Source: Pseudomonas quebecensis
GTDB taxonomy: Bacteria > Pseudomonadota > Gammaproteobacteria > Pseudomonadales > Pseudomonadaceae
Length of the DNA: 64,000 nucleotides
Direction of reading: 5' to 3'
NCBI RefSeq assembly: GCF_026410085.1
Contig: NZ_CP112866.1
Coordinates: 124,001 to 188,000 of the forward strand
Both the position numbers and the translations under genes were made by a program. How positions within the stretch are numbered: the first letter of the stretch is position 1; each line of letters begins with the position of its first letter. The notes below the pieces were generated by a model. That model made no database searches. It worked only from the letters and a program-made list of their open reading frames with translations, and had not been told where the DNA came from. Positions 30,581-40,092 of the stretch are shown here, piece after piece.

Positions 30581-32686
30581 ATGGAATGCGCTCCACACCA
30601 CGGCGATGGCAGTTCGGTTCTTCTGGTGGTCGACGACTACCCGGAAAACCTGATCAGCATGCGTGCGCTTTTGCAGCGTGAGGATTGGCACGTGGTAACC
30701 GCCGCTTCCGGTGTGGAAGCCCTGGAGTTGCTGCTGCAGCACGATGTCGACCTGGTATTGCTGGACGTGATGATGCCGGGCATGGATGGCTTTGAAGTCG
30801 CCCGCCTGATGCGCGGCAGCCAGCGCACCCGCATGACCCCGATCATCTTTCTGAGCGCCAACGCCCAATCGCCCGCCGCCGTGCTGGAAGGCTACGCCAG
30901 TGGCGCCATCGATTACCTGTTCAAGCCGTTCGACCCGCATATTCTCAAGCCCAAGGTCCAGGCACTGCTGGAGCACCAGCGTAATCGCCGCGCCTTGCAG
31001 CGCCTGAGCCATGACTTGGAGTCGGCTCGCGCGTTCAACGCCTCGGTGCTCGACAACGCCGCCGAAGGCATCCTGGTGGTGGGCGAAGAAGGCGTGATCC
31101 AGTACGCCAATCCGGCCATTTCGCGCTTACTCAATGCGACGCTCAACGAATTGCAGGGCCAGACGTTCCTGAGCTTTTTGCAAAAGCCCCACGTGCCCAA
31201 CTGGTTGGATTCGCAGATGTACGCCGGTTATCGCACCGGCCAGACCTGGCGCCTGCACGACGCCATGCTGCGCACCGGCCGCGGGCAGCAGGTGCCCGTG
31301 GCGTTGTCCTGCGCCCCATTGCCGTCCGAGCAGAAGGCTATGGTGGTGACCGTGCTGGATATGTCTGAAGTGCGCCACCTGCACCAGCAACTGGAGTTCC
31401 AGGCCGTTACCGACCCGCTCACCGGCCTGCTCAACCGTCGTGGGTTCTACCAGGCCGTGGAAAGCACCCTGTCGCGCAGCGAGCGCGTCGAGCAATCTCT
31501 GGTGCTGCTGTACCTGGACCTCGACGGCTTCAAGCGGGTCAACGACTCCCTGGGCCATGACGCGGGCGACCGGGTACTGCGCTGGGTATCGGAACAACTG
31601 CAAGGTTGCCTGCGTTCCTACGACATTGTCGGACGCATGGGCGGCGATGAATTTACCGCATTGCTGGAGCTGGACTTCCCTGAGCAGGCGGCGAAAATTT
31701 CGGAAAAACTGATCGAACGGGTGTCAGTCTGCCAACAGGTCGACGGTTTGGATGTGATGCTCGGCGTGAGTATTGGTATCGCCACGTTTCCTGACTGCGG
31801 CTCGGATTTGAATGGTCTGCTGCGCGCCGCTGATATTGCGATGTACGAAGCCAAGCGCGCCGGGCGTCAGCAATATCGCTATTTCGACCAGGAAATGAAC
31901 GGCCGGGCTCGCTCGCGGCTGATGCTTGAAGACAGCGTGCGCACGGCCATTGAAAACAAAGAATTCATCCTGGTCTACCAACCGCAGGTGTCGTTGGAGG
32001 ACGGGCGTCTGCGCGGCGTCGAGGCGTTGTTGCGTTGGCAGCACCCAAGTGTCGGCGACGTGCCGCCGGGGCTTTTCCTGCCGCTGCTGGAAGAGGCGCG
32101 GCTGATCAGCCAATTGAGCATCTGGATCTACCAGCAGGTCGCCGCACAGCGCCAGGCCTGGCACACCACCTTCGACGAGGAGCTGGTGCTGAGTGTGAGT
32201 CTGAGCAGCAGCCAGTTCAATATGCCCAACCTGGCCAACCAACTGCAGCAGATGCTGGAGCGCTACGGCTTGCAAGGGCGGCAGTTGGAGGTGGAAATCG
32301 GCGAGGACTGCCTGATGAGTAACCGCGAGGAGGCCATCAAACAGCTTAAGTTGCTGCGCCGCATTGGTGTGCGTATCGCCCTGGATGACTTTGGTTCCGG
32401 CCAGTGTTCCCTGGCGCACCTGCGTGATCTGGAATTCGACACCTTGAAGCTCGACCCCAAATTGGTGGCGCGTCTGCCGGGCTCGGCACGGGACGCGGCA
32501 ATGGCGCGCAGCATTATCGAATTGTGCGGGCATTTCGAGGTGCTGGTGGTGGCCGAAGGTGTGGAAACCCAGGAGCAGGCCCAATGGCTCAAAGCCCAGG
32601 GCTGCACGTTTATCCAGGGGCCATGGGCGGCGCAGCCGTTGATAGCCGAGGATGTCGCCGACTGGTCCCGCACCCGCGCACGTTGA
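30581..32686 (+). CDS. response regulator with PAS, GGDEF and EAL domains
   Basis: The 701-residue protein has a REC domain (about 10-130, phospho-acceptor Asp62 in LLLDVMMPG, and Lys115 in FKPF), a PAS domain (about 150-265), GGDEF (354-358) with an RxxD inhibitory site at 345-348, and an EAL domain (EAL at 481-483, DDFGSG at 602-607). GGDEF makes and EAL breaks cyclic di-GMP. In the EAL domain the expected Asn of the LxVNLS motif is Ser540 (SVSLSSSQF), a metal-binding position, so the phosphodiesterase may be weak or inactive. ATG 30581 follows AAGGAAGAG. No kinase gene is adjacent. Confidence 0.92.
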   Translation: MECAPHHGDGSSVLLVVDDYPENLISMRALLQREDWHVVTAASGVEALELLLQHDVDLVLLDVMMPGMDGFEVARLMRGSQRTRMTPIIFLSANAQSPAAVLEGYASGAIDYLFKPFDPHILKPKVQALLEHQRNRRALQRLSHDLESARAFNASVLDNAAEGILVVGEEGVIQYANPAISRLLNATLNELQGQTFLSFLQKPHVPNWLDSQMYAGYRTGQTWRLHDAMLRTGRGQQVPVALSCAPLPSEQKAMVVTVLDMSEVRHLHQQLEFQAVTDPLTGLLNRRGFYQAVESTLSRSERVEQSLVLLYLDLDGFKRVNDSLGHDAGDRVLRWVSEQLQGCLRSYDIVGRMGGDEFTALLELDFPEQAAKISEKLIERVSVCQQVDGLDVMLGVSIGIATFPDCGSDLNGLLRAADIAMYEAKRAGRQQYRYFDQEMNGRARSRLMLEDSVRTAIENKEFILVYQPQVSLEDGRLRGVEALLRWQHPSVGDVPPGLFLPLLEEARLISQLSIWIYQQVAAQRQAWHTTFDEELVLSVSLSSSQFNMPNLANQLQQMLERYGLQGRQLEVEIGEDCLMSNREEAIKQLKLLRRIGVRIALDDFGSGQCSLAHLRDLEFDTLKLDPKLVARLPGSARDAAMARSIIELCGHFEVLVVAEGVETQEQAQWLKAQGCTFIQGPWAAQPLIAEDVADWSRTRAR

Positions 32687-32727
32687 ATTGGTACACTGGC
32701 GCCCTTCAAATCTTGTTGCAGACCCTC

Positions 32728-33228
32728 ATGACCGCGCTGAAATACCTCCAGGCCTACCCGGTTGCACTACAGGAGCAAGTGCGTCAGATGATCGCCACTG
32801 ACCAGTTGGGCAATTATCTGGAGCAGCGTTATCCCGAGCGCCACGCGGTGCAGAGCGACAAGGCCTTGTACGCCTACGCGCTGGCCTTGAAGCAGGAACA
32901 CCTGCGCAACGCGCCGGCCATCGACAAGGTCCTGTTCGATAACCGCCTGGACCTGACCCACCGCGCCCTCGGCCTGCACACCACGATTTCAAGGGTGCAG
33001 GGCGGCAACCTCAAGGCCAAGAAAGAAATCCGCATCGCCGCCTTGTTCAAAGAGGCCGCACCGGAATTTCTGCGCATGATCGTGGTGCATGAACTGGCGC
33101 ACTTCAAAGAATCGGACCACAACAAGGCGTTCTATAAACTCTGCCAATACATGATGCCGGACTACCATCAGGTGGAATTCGACCTGCGGGTCTACCTCAC
33201 GTATCGCGACCTGCTGGGCAAACCCTGA
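32728..33228 (+). CDS. YgjP-like (DUF45/WLM) metallopeptidase
   Basis: This 166-residue cytoplasmic protein has the zinc motif VVHELAHFKESDH (119-131), i.e. HELAH plus a third His131, near the C-terminus, as in the YgjP/SprT-like DUF45 family. Members are small gluzincin-like peptidases of unknown substrate. It begins 41 bases after the cyclic-di-GMP gene and is followed after 13 bases by a small winged-helix gene, so the three may be cotranscribed. Confidence 0.82.
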   Translation: MTALKYLQAYPVALQEQVRQMIATDQLGNYLEQRYPERHAVQSDKALYAYALALKQEHLRNAPAIDKVLFDNRLDLTHRALGLHTTISRVQGGNLKAKKEIRIAALFKEAAPEFLRMIVVHELAHFKESDHNKAFYKLCQYMMPDYHQVEFDLRVYLTYRDLLGKP

Positions 33229-33241
33229 CCGCACAAGGCCA

Positions 33242-33544
33242 ATGACCATGGATGTGAGCAAGACCAAAAGCAGTTTCTACCGTCGCCTCTACGTCGCCTA
33301 CCTGATCGACAGCGGCCAGGCCAGCAACGTACCGGCGCTGACCGACGCGACCGGCATGCCCCGGCGCACGGCCCAGGACACGATAGCGGCGCTCGCCGAC
33401 CTGGATATTGTGTGTGAGTTCGAGCAGGAGGATGGCGCGCGTAACCATGCCGGGTGCTATCGGATTCGTAACTGGGGCGCGATTGATCGGCGCTGGATCG
33501 AGGCCAACCTGGCGTCGATCAAGCGCGTGCTGGGTTATCCCTGA
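33242..33544 (+). CDS. small winged helix-turn-helix protein
   Basis: The 100-residue protein has the helical pattern YRRLYVAYLIDSGQASNVPA, then LTDATGMPRRTAQDTIAALA which looks like the recognition helix of a winged-helix DNA-binding domain, then a basic strand pair. No ligand domain is present. I recognise it only as a conserved Pseudomonas protein. Its end overlaps the convergent elaA-type gene by 10 bases. ATG 33242 is used; ATG 33248 is also possible. Confidence 0.65.
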   Translation: MTMDVSKTKSSFYRRLYVAYLIDSGQASNVPALTDATGMPRRTAQDTIAALADLDIVCEFEQEDGARNHAGCYRIRNWGAIDRRWIEANLASIKRVLGYP

Positions 33545-34005
33545 GGGCTTTCTCCGGTGCGCCGCATGCCGATATGAGGAATGTCGTCCTCCAGGTATTG
33601 CTCTCCCGCCACCACGAACCCGTACCGCCCGTAGTAACCCTGTAAGTGCGCCTGGGCTGACAGAAAGATCGGGGTTTCAGGCCAGATATCGTCAATCTGC
33701 TTAAGGGTTTCTTCCATCATCCGATGGCCTAACCCGGTGCGTCGCGCCAGTGGGGCGATAATCACTCGGCCGATTACCACATCGCCGCCCTGGGACTCCG
33801 GGTCCAGCAGGCGCAGGTAGGCCACCAGCTTATCGTCCCGCCAGCCCATCAGGTGGTAGGTGTCACCGCTCAGGTCCTGGTCATCGATGTCCTGGTAGAC
33901 GCATTTCTGCTCAACCACGAACACTTCGTTACGCAACCGCAGGATGGCGTAAAGCTGCTCCTTGCCCAGGTCATTGTGGTGCTTGCAGACCCAATCAACA
34001 GTCAT
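33535..34005 (-). CDS. GNAT N-acetyltransferase, ElaA type
   Basis: This 156-residue protein matches ElaA: LYAILRLRNEVFVVEQKCVY (about 18-37), GRVIIAPLARRTGLGHRMME with the acetyl-CoA loop R-R-T-G-L-G, and SAQAHLQGYYGRYGF at the end. Members acetylate an unknown small substrate. ATG 34005 is preferred to an upstream in-frame ATG because the family starts there. The 190 bases upstream contain a hairpin CTCAGG-N5-CCTGAG (34155-34171) in the leader of the divergent binding-protein gene. Confidence 0.88.
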   Translation of the reverse strand: MTVDWVCKHHNDLGKEQLYAILRLRNEVFVVEQKCVYQDIDDQDLSGDTYHLMGWRDDKLVAYLRLLDPESQGGDVVIGRVIIAPLARRTGLGHRMMEETLKQIDDIWPETPIFLSAQAHLQGYYGRYGFVVAGEQYLEDDIPHIGMRRTGESPQG

Positions 34006-34195
34006 GGTGTGTTCTCGCTCGAATGTCTGTGCTTGATAGTAAGCGCGGCGGGCGGCTCTGTCTAAATGGTCTATTGTTGAGGGTGAGGTCAATTAGCCAC
34101 TATTGAGTGCGTGCCCCAGCCGTTTCTTTGTGTAATCTGAGCTACTGTTAACACCTCAGGTCTTGCCTGAGCTAAGCCCGCCAAGGATTTTGAGC

Positions 34196-34933
34196 ATGCC
34201 GCGATTGTCTCGTGCCGTTGCTTTAATTGGAGTGTTGCTGCTGGCTCAACCGGCGTTTGCACAGCGTCTGCGCCTGGTCGCGGACGCCTGGCCACCCTTT
34301 ACCGATGCCACGCTGATCAACGGCGGACTGGCCACCGACATCGTCACCACCGCCCTGGCCCGCGCGGGGTATGCCAGTGATTTCGAACAGGTGCCCTGGG
34401 CGCGTGCGTTGATGGGCATAGGCGATGGGCGTTATGACGTGCTGATCAATGCCTGGTACGACGAGGCGCGTACACAGATGGGAGAATTCTCCAACGAATA
34501 CCTGCTCAACCGCGTGCGCTTCATCAAGCGCCGCGACGACCCCATCGATTACCAGACGCTTGAGCAACTGCATGACGAACCCATCGCGGTGGTGCGCGGT
34601 TATGCCTACTCCGCGGCGTTCGACGGGGACACGCAGTTGCAGAAAGTGCCGGTGCATAACTTCGCCATGGCCGTGCGCATGCTGGCGGCGCAGCGAGTGC
34701 GGCTGACGGTGGAGGACGAGTATGTCGCGCGCTATTACCTGGCCCGTGAATCACCCCGGGTGCGCAATGCCATAGAGTTCCTGCCCAAGCCGCTGACTGA
34801 AAACAGCCTGCACATTCTGGTCAGCCTCAAGCACCCCGAACATGCACAGATCGTAGCGGGCTTTGACCGGGAGATAGCCAGAATGAAGGCCGATGGCAGT
34901 TACGAGCGATTGATGAAGGCCCATGGCATGTAA
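34196..34933 (+). CDS. periplasmic substrate-binding protein, family 3
   Basis: A signal peptide (1-22, ending PAFA) precedes QRLRLVADAWPPFTDATLING, then ALARAGYASDFEQVPWARAL. The 245-residue protein belongs to the same stand-alone group as the protein at 7758-8549 and has no transporter partner here. The DAWPPF and VPWARA features are typical. The ligand is unknown. Its stop is 3 bases from the convergent yccS-type stop. Confidence 0.8.
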   Translation: MPRLSRAVALIGVLLLAQPAFAQRLRLVADAWPPFTDATLINGGLATDIVTTALARAGYASDFEQVPWARALMGIGDGRYDVLINAWYDEARTQMGEFSNEYLLNRVRFIKRRDDPIDYQTLEQLHDEPIAVVRGYAYSAAFDGDTQLQKVPVHNFAMAVRMLAAQRVRLTVEDEYVARYYLARESPRVRNAIEFLPKPLTENSLHILVSLKHPEHAQIVAGFDREIARMKADGSYERLMKAHGM

Positions 34934-34936
34934 GGC

Positions 34937-37120
34937 CTAAGCCGCGCGAGTGTCCTTGATCAAATGCGCGGCCAATGTGCGCAGCGGCCCCAATTGCCGA
35001 CAAATCAGCGCCAGCTGCGTTTGCACCAAGCGCTGCCCTTCGTCGATCTCATCCGGCATTTGCTCCAGGTCCGCCGCCAAGGCCTCCTCGGCATCGCTCT
35101 GAATCGCAATCGGCTGCTTGTTCGCCAGCCCCGTGGCGATTTCATCAATGCTCGCCGCCAGGCTATTGCCGGCGCCGTCGATCAGGTGTTCACGCACTTC
35201 GGCGGGCAGTTGCGTGTCACGGTGCGCGCCAAGCCCCGACAAATAGCTGAGCAAGGTGTGCGACAGCACCAGGAAGCGAAAGCCTACGTCGGCTTCTTTG
35301 CGAAAGTGCCCCGGCTCCATCAGCATGTTGGCCAAGGTGGTGGACAGCGCCGCATCGGCGTTGTGCGCGTTGCGCCTGGCCAGGCGATAGGCCAGGTCGT
35401 CGCTCTTGCCAGCGGCGTACTGCTGCATGATCTGCCGCAGGTAGATGCTGTTGCAGGTCAGGGTGTTGGCCAGCACTTTGTTCAGACGCCGGCCCTGCCA
35501 GTCCGGCAGGAACAGGAACACCGCCAGGCCCGCGATCAGACTGCCAAGCAGGGTATCGAACAGCCGTGGCAGGAATAATCCGTAGCCATCGCCCACCTGG
35601 TTGAAGCAGAACAGCACCATCAGCGTGATCGCCGCGGTGGCCAGGGTATAGCGGGTGGTACGGTTGATAAAGAACACCAGGCCGGCGGCGATGGCGAACA
35701 TCGATTGCACCAGCGGGCTGGGGAACAGGTCGAACAGCGCCCAGGCCACGGTCAGGCCGATGGCGGTGCCGACGATCCGTTGGCCAAGCTTGCGCCGTGT
35801 GGCGCCATAGTTGGGCTGGCACACGAACAGAGTGGTGAGGATGATCCAATAACCCTGGGACGCGTGAATCGCGTGCAAGGTGCCGTAGCCGACGGTCAGC
35901 GCCAACGACAGGCGCAATGCGTGGCGAAACAGCAACGAGGTCGGGGTCAGTTGAGTACGCAGCCGCGTCCACATTTCCTTGAGGTTGCGCGGGGCGCGAT
36001 CGAGCAGGTTGCTGTCGGTGGCATCGGCCAGGGCGTCAGGGTTGCTGGCGTCGCCGAGCAGGCGGTCGAGGGTCGACAGGTTGGCCGCCAGGGCGCGCAA
36101 CGAGCGCAGCAGGCCCCGCCAGGCCGGGTTGCTCTGGATGCGCAGGTGTTCCAGGGAGGCATTCAGGTCACCCAGGGCCTCGGCGAAGCTGTCATCGTAG
36201 ACGAACGGCTGACGCAACTGGATTGATTCGGCGAGGGCCTGGCAGGCCTTGCCTTGCTGGCGCAACAGGCGTTGGCAGCGGAACAGCACGTCGCTGTGGA
36301 AGAACGCCTCGGCCAGCGCGTTGTAGGGATAGTGCGAGGAGCTGGCGCGCTCGTGGATGTCCTGGGCCAGAAAGTACAGCTTCAGATAGCGGCTGACCTT
36401 CGAACCCGGGCGACCATTGCCCACGCGGTGCAGGATGATTTCCTTGGCCGCATTCAGCGCAGCGACTACGCGACCGTTCTGCTGGGCCAGTTCCAGACGA
36501 CGGGCTTCTACATCCAATTGGCGGATCGGTTCGAACAGCGACGATTTGAGCTTGAGGTAACGCCCCAACTCGCGGAACAAGCGCGCCAGGCTCTGTTGCA
36601 CCGGCTGGTTGGAAAACAACACCTGCCACAGCACCGACAACGCGCCATACCAGGCGGCGCCGGCCACCAGCAGCAGCGGTTCGTGCCAGAAGTCCGACAC
36701 CGCGCCACCACGCTGGTCCACGCCGATCATGGTGTAGACCGACAGAATCAGCGTCGCCGAGGCAATCGCGCCGTAACGCTCGCCAAGGGCGCCGAGCATG
36801 GTCAGGCAGAAGCTCGCCAGCGCCAGGGCAATCGCGAACAACCAAGGGTAGGGAAACAGCAATTCCACCGACAGCGCGGCGATGCTGAAGCACACCAGCG
36901 TCACCGCCAGGGCATTGAGGCGCCCTTGCCAGCTGTCGTCGGTCTCGGCCAGGGCGCTGGCGATAATCCCCAGGAACAGCGGGATCAGCAGGGTCATTTC
37001 ATCCTGATACCAGCACAGCGCCATGCTGCCGGTGAGGGCGATGAATACCCGAACGCTATAGCTGAATTTATCCAGCGCCCATAGGCGCCGCATGGACTGC
37101 TTGAACGAGGTCGATGACAT
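34937..37120 (-). CDS. yccS: YccS/YhfK (FUSC) family inner-membrane protein
   Basis: The 727-residue protein has two blocks of transmembrane helices, about 20-170 and about 395-520, each followed by a large soluble domain. FVCQPNYGATRRKLGQRIVG is the FUSC signature in the second membrane block. YccS-like proteins are related to plant aluminium-activated and aromatic-acid efflux proteins; transport role in bacteria is not settled. ATG 37120 gives the family start MSSTSFKQSMRRLWALDKFS. Length fits E. coli YccS. Confidence 0.9.
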   Translation of the reverse strand: MSSTSFKQSMRRLWALDKFSYSVRVFIALTGSMALCWYQDEMTLLIPLFLGIIASALAETDDSWQGRLNALAVTLVCFSIAALSVELLFPYPWLFAIALALASFCLTMLGALGERYGAIASATLILSVYTMIGVDQRGGAVSDFWHEPLLLVAGAAWYGALSVLWQVLFSNQPVQQSLARLFRELGRYLKLKSSLFEPIRQLDVEARRLELAQQNGRVVAALNAAKEIILHRVGNGRPGSKVSRYLKLYFLAQDIHERASSSHYPYNALAEAFFHSDVLFRCQRLLRQQGKACQALAESIQLRQPFVYDDSFAEALGDLNASLEHLRIQSNPAWRGLLRSLRALAANLSTLDRLLGDASNPDALADATDSNLLDRAPRNLKEMWTRLRTQLTPTSLLFRHALRLSLALTVGYGTLHAIHASQGYWIILTTLFVCQPNYGATRRKLGQRIVGTAIGLTVAWALFDLFPSPLVQSMFAIAAGLVFFINRTTRYTLATAAITLMVLFCFNQVGDGYGLFLPRLFDTLLGSLIAGLAVFLFLPDWQGRRLNKVLANTLTCNSIYLRQIMQQYAAGKSDDLAYRLARRNAHNADAALSTTLANMLMEPGHFRKEADVGFRFLVLSHTLLSYLSGLGAHRDTQLPAEVREHLIDGAGNSLAASIDEIATGLANKQPIAIQSDAEEALAADLEQMPDEIDEGQRLVQTQLALICRQLGPLRTLAAHLIKDTRAA

Positions 37121-37274
37121 GAAGGCTGGGGTCTTCCGGGACGATGCCGCTAAATTGAGGCAGTAAGGACGCCACGGCAAGCGTGGTGATCACATCTCAC
37201 AGCAAATTATTCCCCAGGCACACTACAAAATGGGGAGGGGGCAAGCACCCTTACACATTGTTGATCCGGTCTCG

Positions 37275-38453
37275 TCAGACGTATTGCGCGGCGGCGTAGC
37301 CCGATGCCCACGCCCACTGGAAGTTAAACCCGCCCAAATGCCCGGTCACATCCAGCACTTCCCCAATAAAGTACAGCCCCGGGCTTTTCAGCGACTCCAT
37401 GGTCTTGGACGAGACTTCCCGCGTGTCTACACCGCCCAGCGTCACCTCGGCGGTGCGATAGCCCTCGGTGCCGGCGGGCACCAGCTGCCAGCTCGACAAC
37501 TTCTGCGCAATGTCGGCGACTTCGGCATGGGTGTATTGCTTCATCGGCTTGGACGCGAACCAGGTGTCCGCCAGCAGGGTGGCCATTTTCTTGGTGAAGA
37601 TCTCGCCCAGCAGCGTTTTCAACTCGCTGTTCGGCCGTTCGACCTGTTGTTGTTGCAGCCAGGTGTGGGCGTCGTGGTCGGGCAGCAGGTTGATCTCGAC
37701 CGTGTCGCCCGGCTCCCAGTACGAGGAAATCTGCAGGATCGCCGGCCCGCTCAGGCCGCGATGAGTAAACAGCAGGTTCTCGCGAAAACTCTGGCCGTTG
37801 CAGCTGGCCACGCAATCCACAGAAGTGCCGGACAACTCGGTACACAGTGCCTTGAGCTGGTCGGTGATGGTGAACGGCACCAATCCGGCGCGGGTCGGCA
37901 GCAGTTCATGACCGAATTGCCTGGCCACCTGATAGCCGAACCCGGTGGCACCCAGGGTTGGGATCGACAGGCCGCCGGTGGCGATTACCAGGGATTCACA
38001 GCGCAGCTCACCGAGGGTGGTCTGCAACTGATAACCGCTGTCGAGCCTGGCGATTTCCTGGATGGAGGTGTCCAGGTGCAGGCTCACGCCGGTCTGGATG
38101 CACTCATCGAGCAGCATGCCGAGGATGTCGCTGGATTTGTTATCGCAGAACAGCTGGCCGAGCTTCTTCTCGTGGTACGGCACGCCGTGCTTGGCCACCA
38201 GGCCGATGAAATCCCACTGGGTGTAGCGAGCCAGGGCGGATTTGCAGAAATGTGCGTTGTGCGAGAGAAAATTGGCCGGCTCGGTGTACATATTGGTGAA
38301 ATTGCAGCGGCCACCACCGGACATCAGGATCTTTTTGCCGGCCTTGTTCGCATGATCGATCAGCATCACCTTGCGCCCACGCCCGGCGGCGGTCAGTGCG
38401 CACATCAAGCCTGCGGCGCCGGCGCCAATGATCACAACTTCGGTCGAGCGCAC
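37275..38453 (-). CDS. YhiN/HI0933-family flavoprotein
   Basis: The 392-residue protein begins with a dinucleotide-binding motif VVIIGAGAAGLMCAL and continues AGKKILMSGGGRCNFTN (about 38-54), the hallmark of the HI0933 group, ending GGVDTREVSSKTMESLKS and FNFQWAWASGYAAAQ. Function is unknown; some relatives are called BaiN-type reductases. The best start is GTG 38453 with GAGG upstream; no ATG gives the motif an equally short leader. It is separated from dbpA by a REP hairpin. Confidence 0.88.
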   Translation of the reverse strand: MRSTEVVIIGAGAAGLMCALTAAGRGRKVMLIDHANKAGKKILMSGGGRCNFTNMYTEPANFLSHNAHFCKSALARYTQWDFIGLVAKHGVPYHEKKLGQLFCDNKSSDILGMLLDECIQTGVSLHLDTSIQEIARLDSGYQLQTTLGELRCESLVIATGGLSIPTLGATGFGYQVARQFGHELLPTRAGLVPFTITDQLKALCTELSGTSVDCVASCNGQSFRENLLFTHRGLSGPAILQISSYWEPGDTVEINLLPDHDAHTWLQQQQVERPNSELKTLLGEIFTKKMATLLADTWFASKPMKQYTHAEVADIAQKLSSWQLVPAGTEGYRTAEVTLGGVDTREVSSKTMESLKSPGLYFIGEVLDVTGHLGGFNFQWAWASGYAAAQYV

Positions 38454-38495
38454 AGCAATGTCCTCACAAATACGGGTCTGAAATGCAATCAAAAC

Positions 38496-38523
38496 TGTAG
38501 GAGGGGGCAAGCCTCCTCCTACA
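38496..38523. repeat. REP-type hairpin
   Basis: TGTAGGAGG-N9 centre-TCCTCCTACA, a variant REP palindrome between dbpA and the YhiN-type gene, likely limiting read-through. Confidence 0.7.
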
Positions 38524-38552
38524 TTGGATCTTCATATAGATCGCAGATCGGG

Positions 38553-39938
38553 TTACAGGATCCGCACGCGCAACGAGCGGCCCTTGATCTTGCCGTCGTT
38601 CAAACGCTGCAACGCCTGCTTGGCGATGCCGCGTTCCACGGCTACGAACGCCTGGAAATCAAAGATCGCGATCTTGCCGACCTGGGCGCCGGGGATACCG
38701 GCTTCGCCGGTCAGCGCGCCGAGGATGTCGCCTGGACGAACCTTGTCCTTGCGGCCCGCGGCAATGCACAGGGTGCTCATCTGCGGCAGCAGTGGACCAC
38801 CGCTTTGCGGCTTGAGGTTGTCCAGTTGGTCCCAGTTCAGCGGCGATTTCTGCAGCTGCTCGATGGCCTGGGCACGGTGTGCCTCGGACGGCGCTACCAG
38901 GCTGATGGCAATCCCGGTCTCACCGGCGCGACCGGTACGGCCGACGCGGTGGATGTGGATTTCCGAGTCGCGGGCCAGTTCGACGTTGATCACCATGTCC
39001 AGCGAGTCGATGTCCAGGCCCCGTGCGGCGACGTCGGTCGCCACCAGCACCGAGGTGCTGCGGTTGGCGAACATCGCCAGAACCTGGTCACGGTCGCGCT
39101 GTTCCAGGTCGCCGTGCAGGCCGACGGCGGAGATGCCCTTGGCTGTCAGGTGGTCGACGGTCTCCTGCACCTGCTGCTTGGTAAAGCAGAACGCCACGCA
39201 CGAGGCCGGACGGAAGTGCGCCAGGACTTTGGTCACCGCGTCCATGCGCTCTTCCGGGGAGATCTCGTAGAAACGCTGCTCGATCTGATCGTCGGAGTGG
39301 AACGCTTCGGCCTTCACTTGCTGCGGCGCGCGCATGAACTTGGATGCCAGTTGCTTGATGCTCACCGGGTAGGTGGCCGAGAACAGCAGGGTCTGGCGGC
39401 GCGGCGGAGTCTTGCTGATGATGTCTTCGATGGCGTCGTAGAAACCCATGTCGAGCATGCGGTCGGCTTCATCGAGGATCAGCGTGTTCAAGCCGTCCAG
39501 CACCAGCGAACCCTTGCGCAAATGCTGCTGGATGCGGCCCGGAGTGCCGACGATCACGTGGGCGCCGTGTTCCAGGGAGGCGATCTGTGGGCCGAGGGAC
39601 ACGCCGCCGCACAGGGTCAGCACCTTGATGTTGTCTTCGGCGCGGGCCAGGCGACGGATTTCCTTGGCCACCTGGTCGGCCAGCTCGCGGGTCGGGCACA
39701 TCACCAGCGCCTGGCAACCGAAGTAACGCGGGTTGATCGGGTTCAACAGGCCGATGCCGAAGGCGGCGGTCTTGCCGCTGCCGGTCTTGGCCTGGGCAAT
39801 CAGGTCCAGCCCCTTGAGGATCACCGGCAAGCTTTGCGCCTGGATCTGCGTCATCTCGACATAACCCAGCGAGTCGAGGTTAGCCAGCATGGCGGCGGAC
39901 AGGGGCAAAGTATTAAAAGCGGTGGCGATGGTAGTCAC
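38553..39938 (-). CDS. dbpA: ATP-dependent RNA helicase DbpA
   Basis: DbpA remodels 23S rRNA during 50S assembly. The 461-residue protein has Walker A AQAKTGSGKT (about 48-57), DEAD in [27 protein letters not shown], and the C-terminal DbpA RNA-binding domain (last about 75 residues: KDKVRPGDILGALTGEAGI and KIAIFDFQAFVAV) that recognises hairpin 92. Length matches E. coli DbpA (457). The start is GTG 39938; the only in-frame ATG is 63 bases upstream and lies in non-conserved sequence. Confidence 0.94.
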   Translation of the reverse strand: MTTIATAFNTLPLSAAMLANLDSLGYVEMTQIQAQSLPVILKGLDLIAQAKTGSGKTAAFGIGLLNPINPRYFGCQALVMCPTRELADQVAKEIRRLARAEDNIKVLTLCGGVSLGPQIASLEHGAHVIVGTPGRIQQHLRKGSLVLDGLNTLILDEADRMLDMGFYDAIEDIISKTPPRRQTLLFSATYPVSIKQLASKFMRAPQQVKAEAFHSDDQIEQRFYEISPEERMDAVTKVLAHFRPASCVAFCFTKQQVQETVDHLTAKGISAVGLHGDLEQRDRDQVLAMFANRSTSVLVATDVAARGLDIDSLDMVINVELARDSEIHIHRVGRTGRAGETGIAISLVAPSEAHRAQAIEQLQKSPLNWDQLDNLKPQSGGPLLPQMSTLCIAAGRKDKVRPGDILGALTGEAGIPGAQVGKIAIFDFQAFVAVERGIAKQALQRLNDGKIKGRSLRVRIL

Positions 39939-40044
39939 GGGACTGGCTCTGCAAAACAAAATGTCGCGCAGTGTAGCAGCCCCCCGTAGGTTTTTTCGCA
40001 TGGTTCAGACGAGGGGATGGGGGGCAGCGGCAAGTTATGCGCGG

Positions 40045-40092
40045 CAAGCGGCAAGCTTGAAGCTTTTCTTGCAGCTTCAAGCTTGCCGCTTG
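40045..40092. repeat. perfect 20+20 bp inverted repeat
   Basis: The arm CAAGCGGCAAGCTTGAAGCT (40045-40064) is answered without mismatch by its complement at 40073-40092, around an 8-base loop. It belongs to the AGCTTGCAGCTT repeat family. The right arm runs into the last codons of the exporter gene, whose stop is at 40077. It could act as a terminator or mRNA end. Confidence 0.85.

Noticed and set aside
37225..37262. REP-like GGGGAGGGGGCAAGC before the YhiN-type gene
   Set aside because: Only half of a core is visible and no mirror copy follows, so it is not listed as an element.
37230..39989. 919-codon open frame opposite the YhiN-type and dbpA genes
   Set aside because: Spans two real genes and an intergenic REP hairpin; no recognisable domain.
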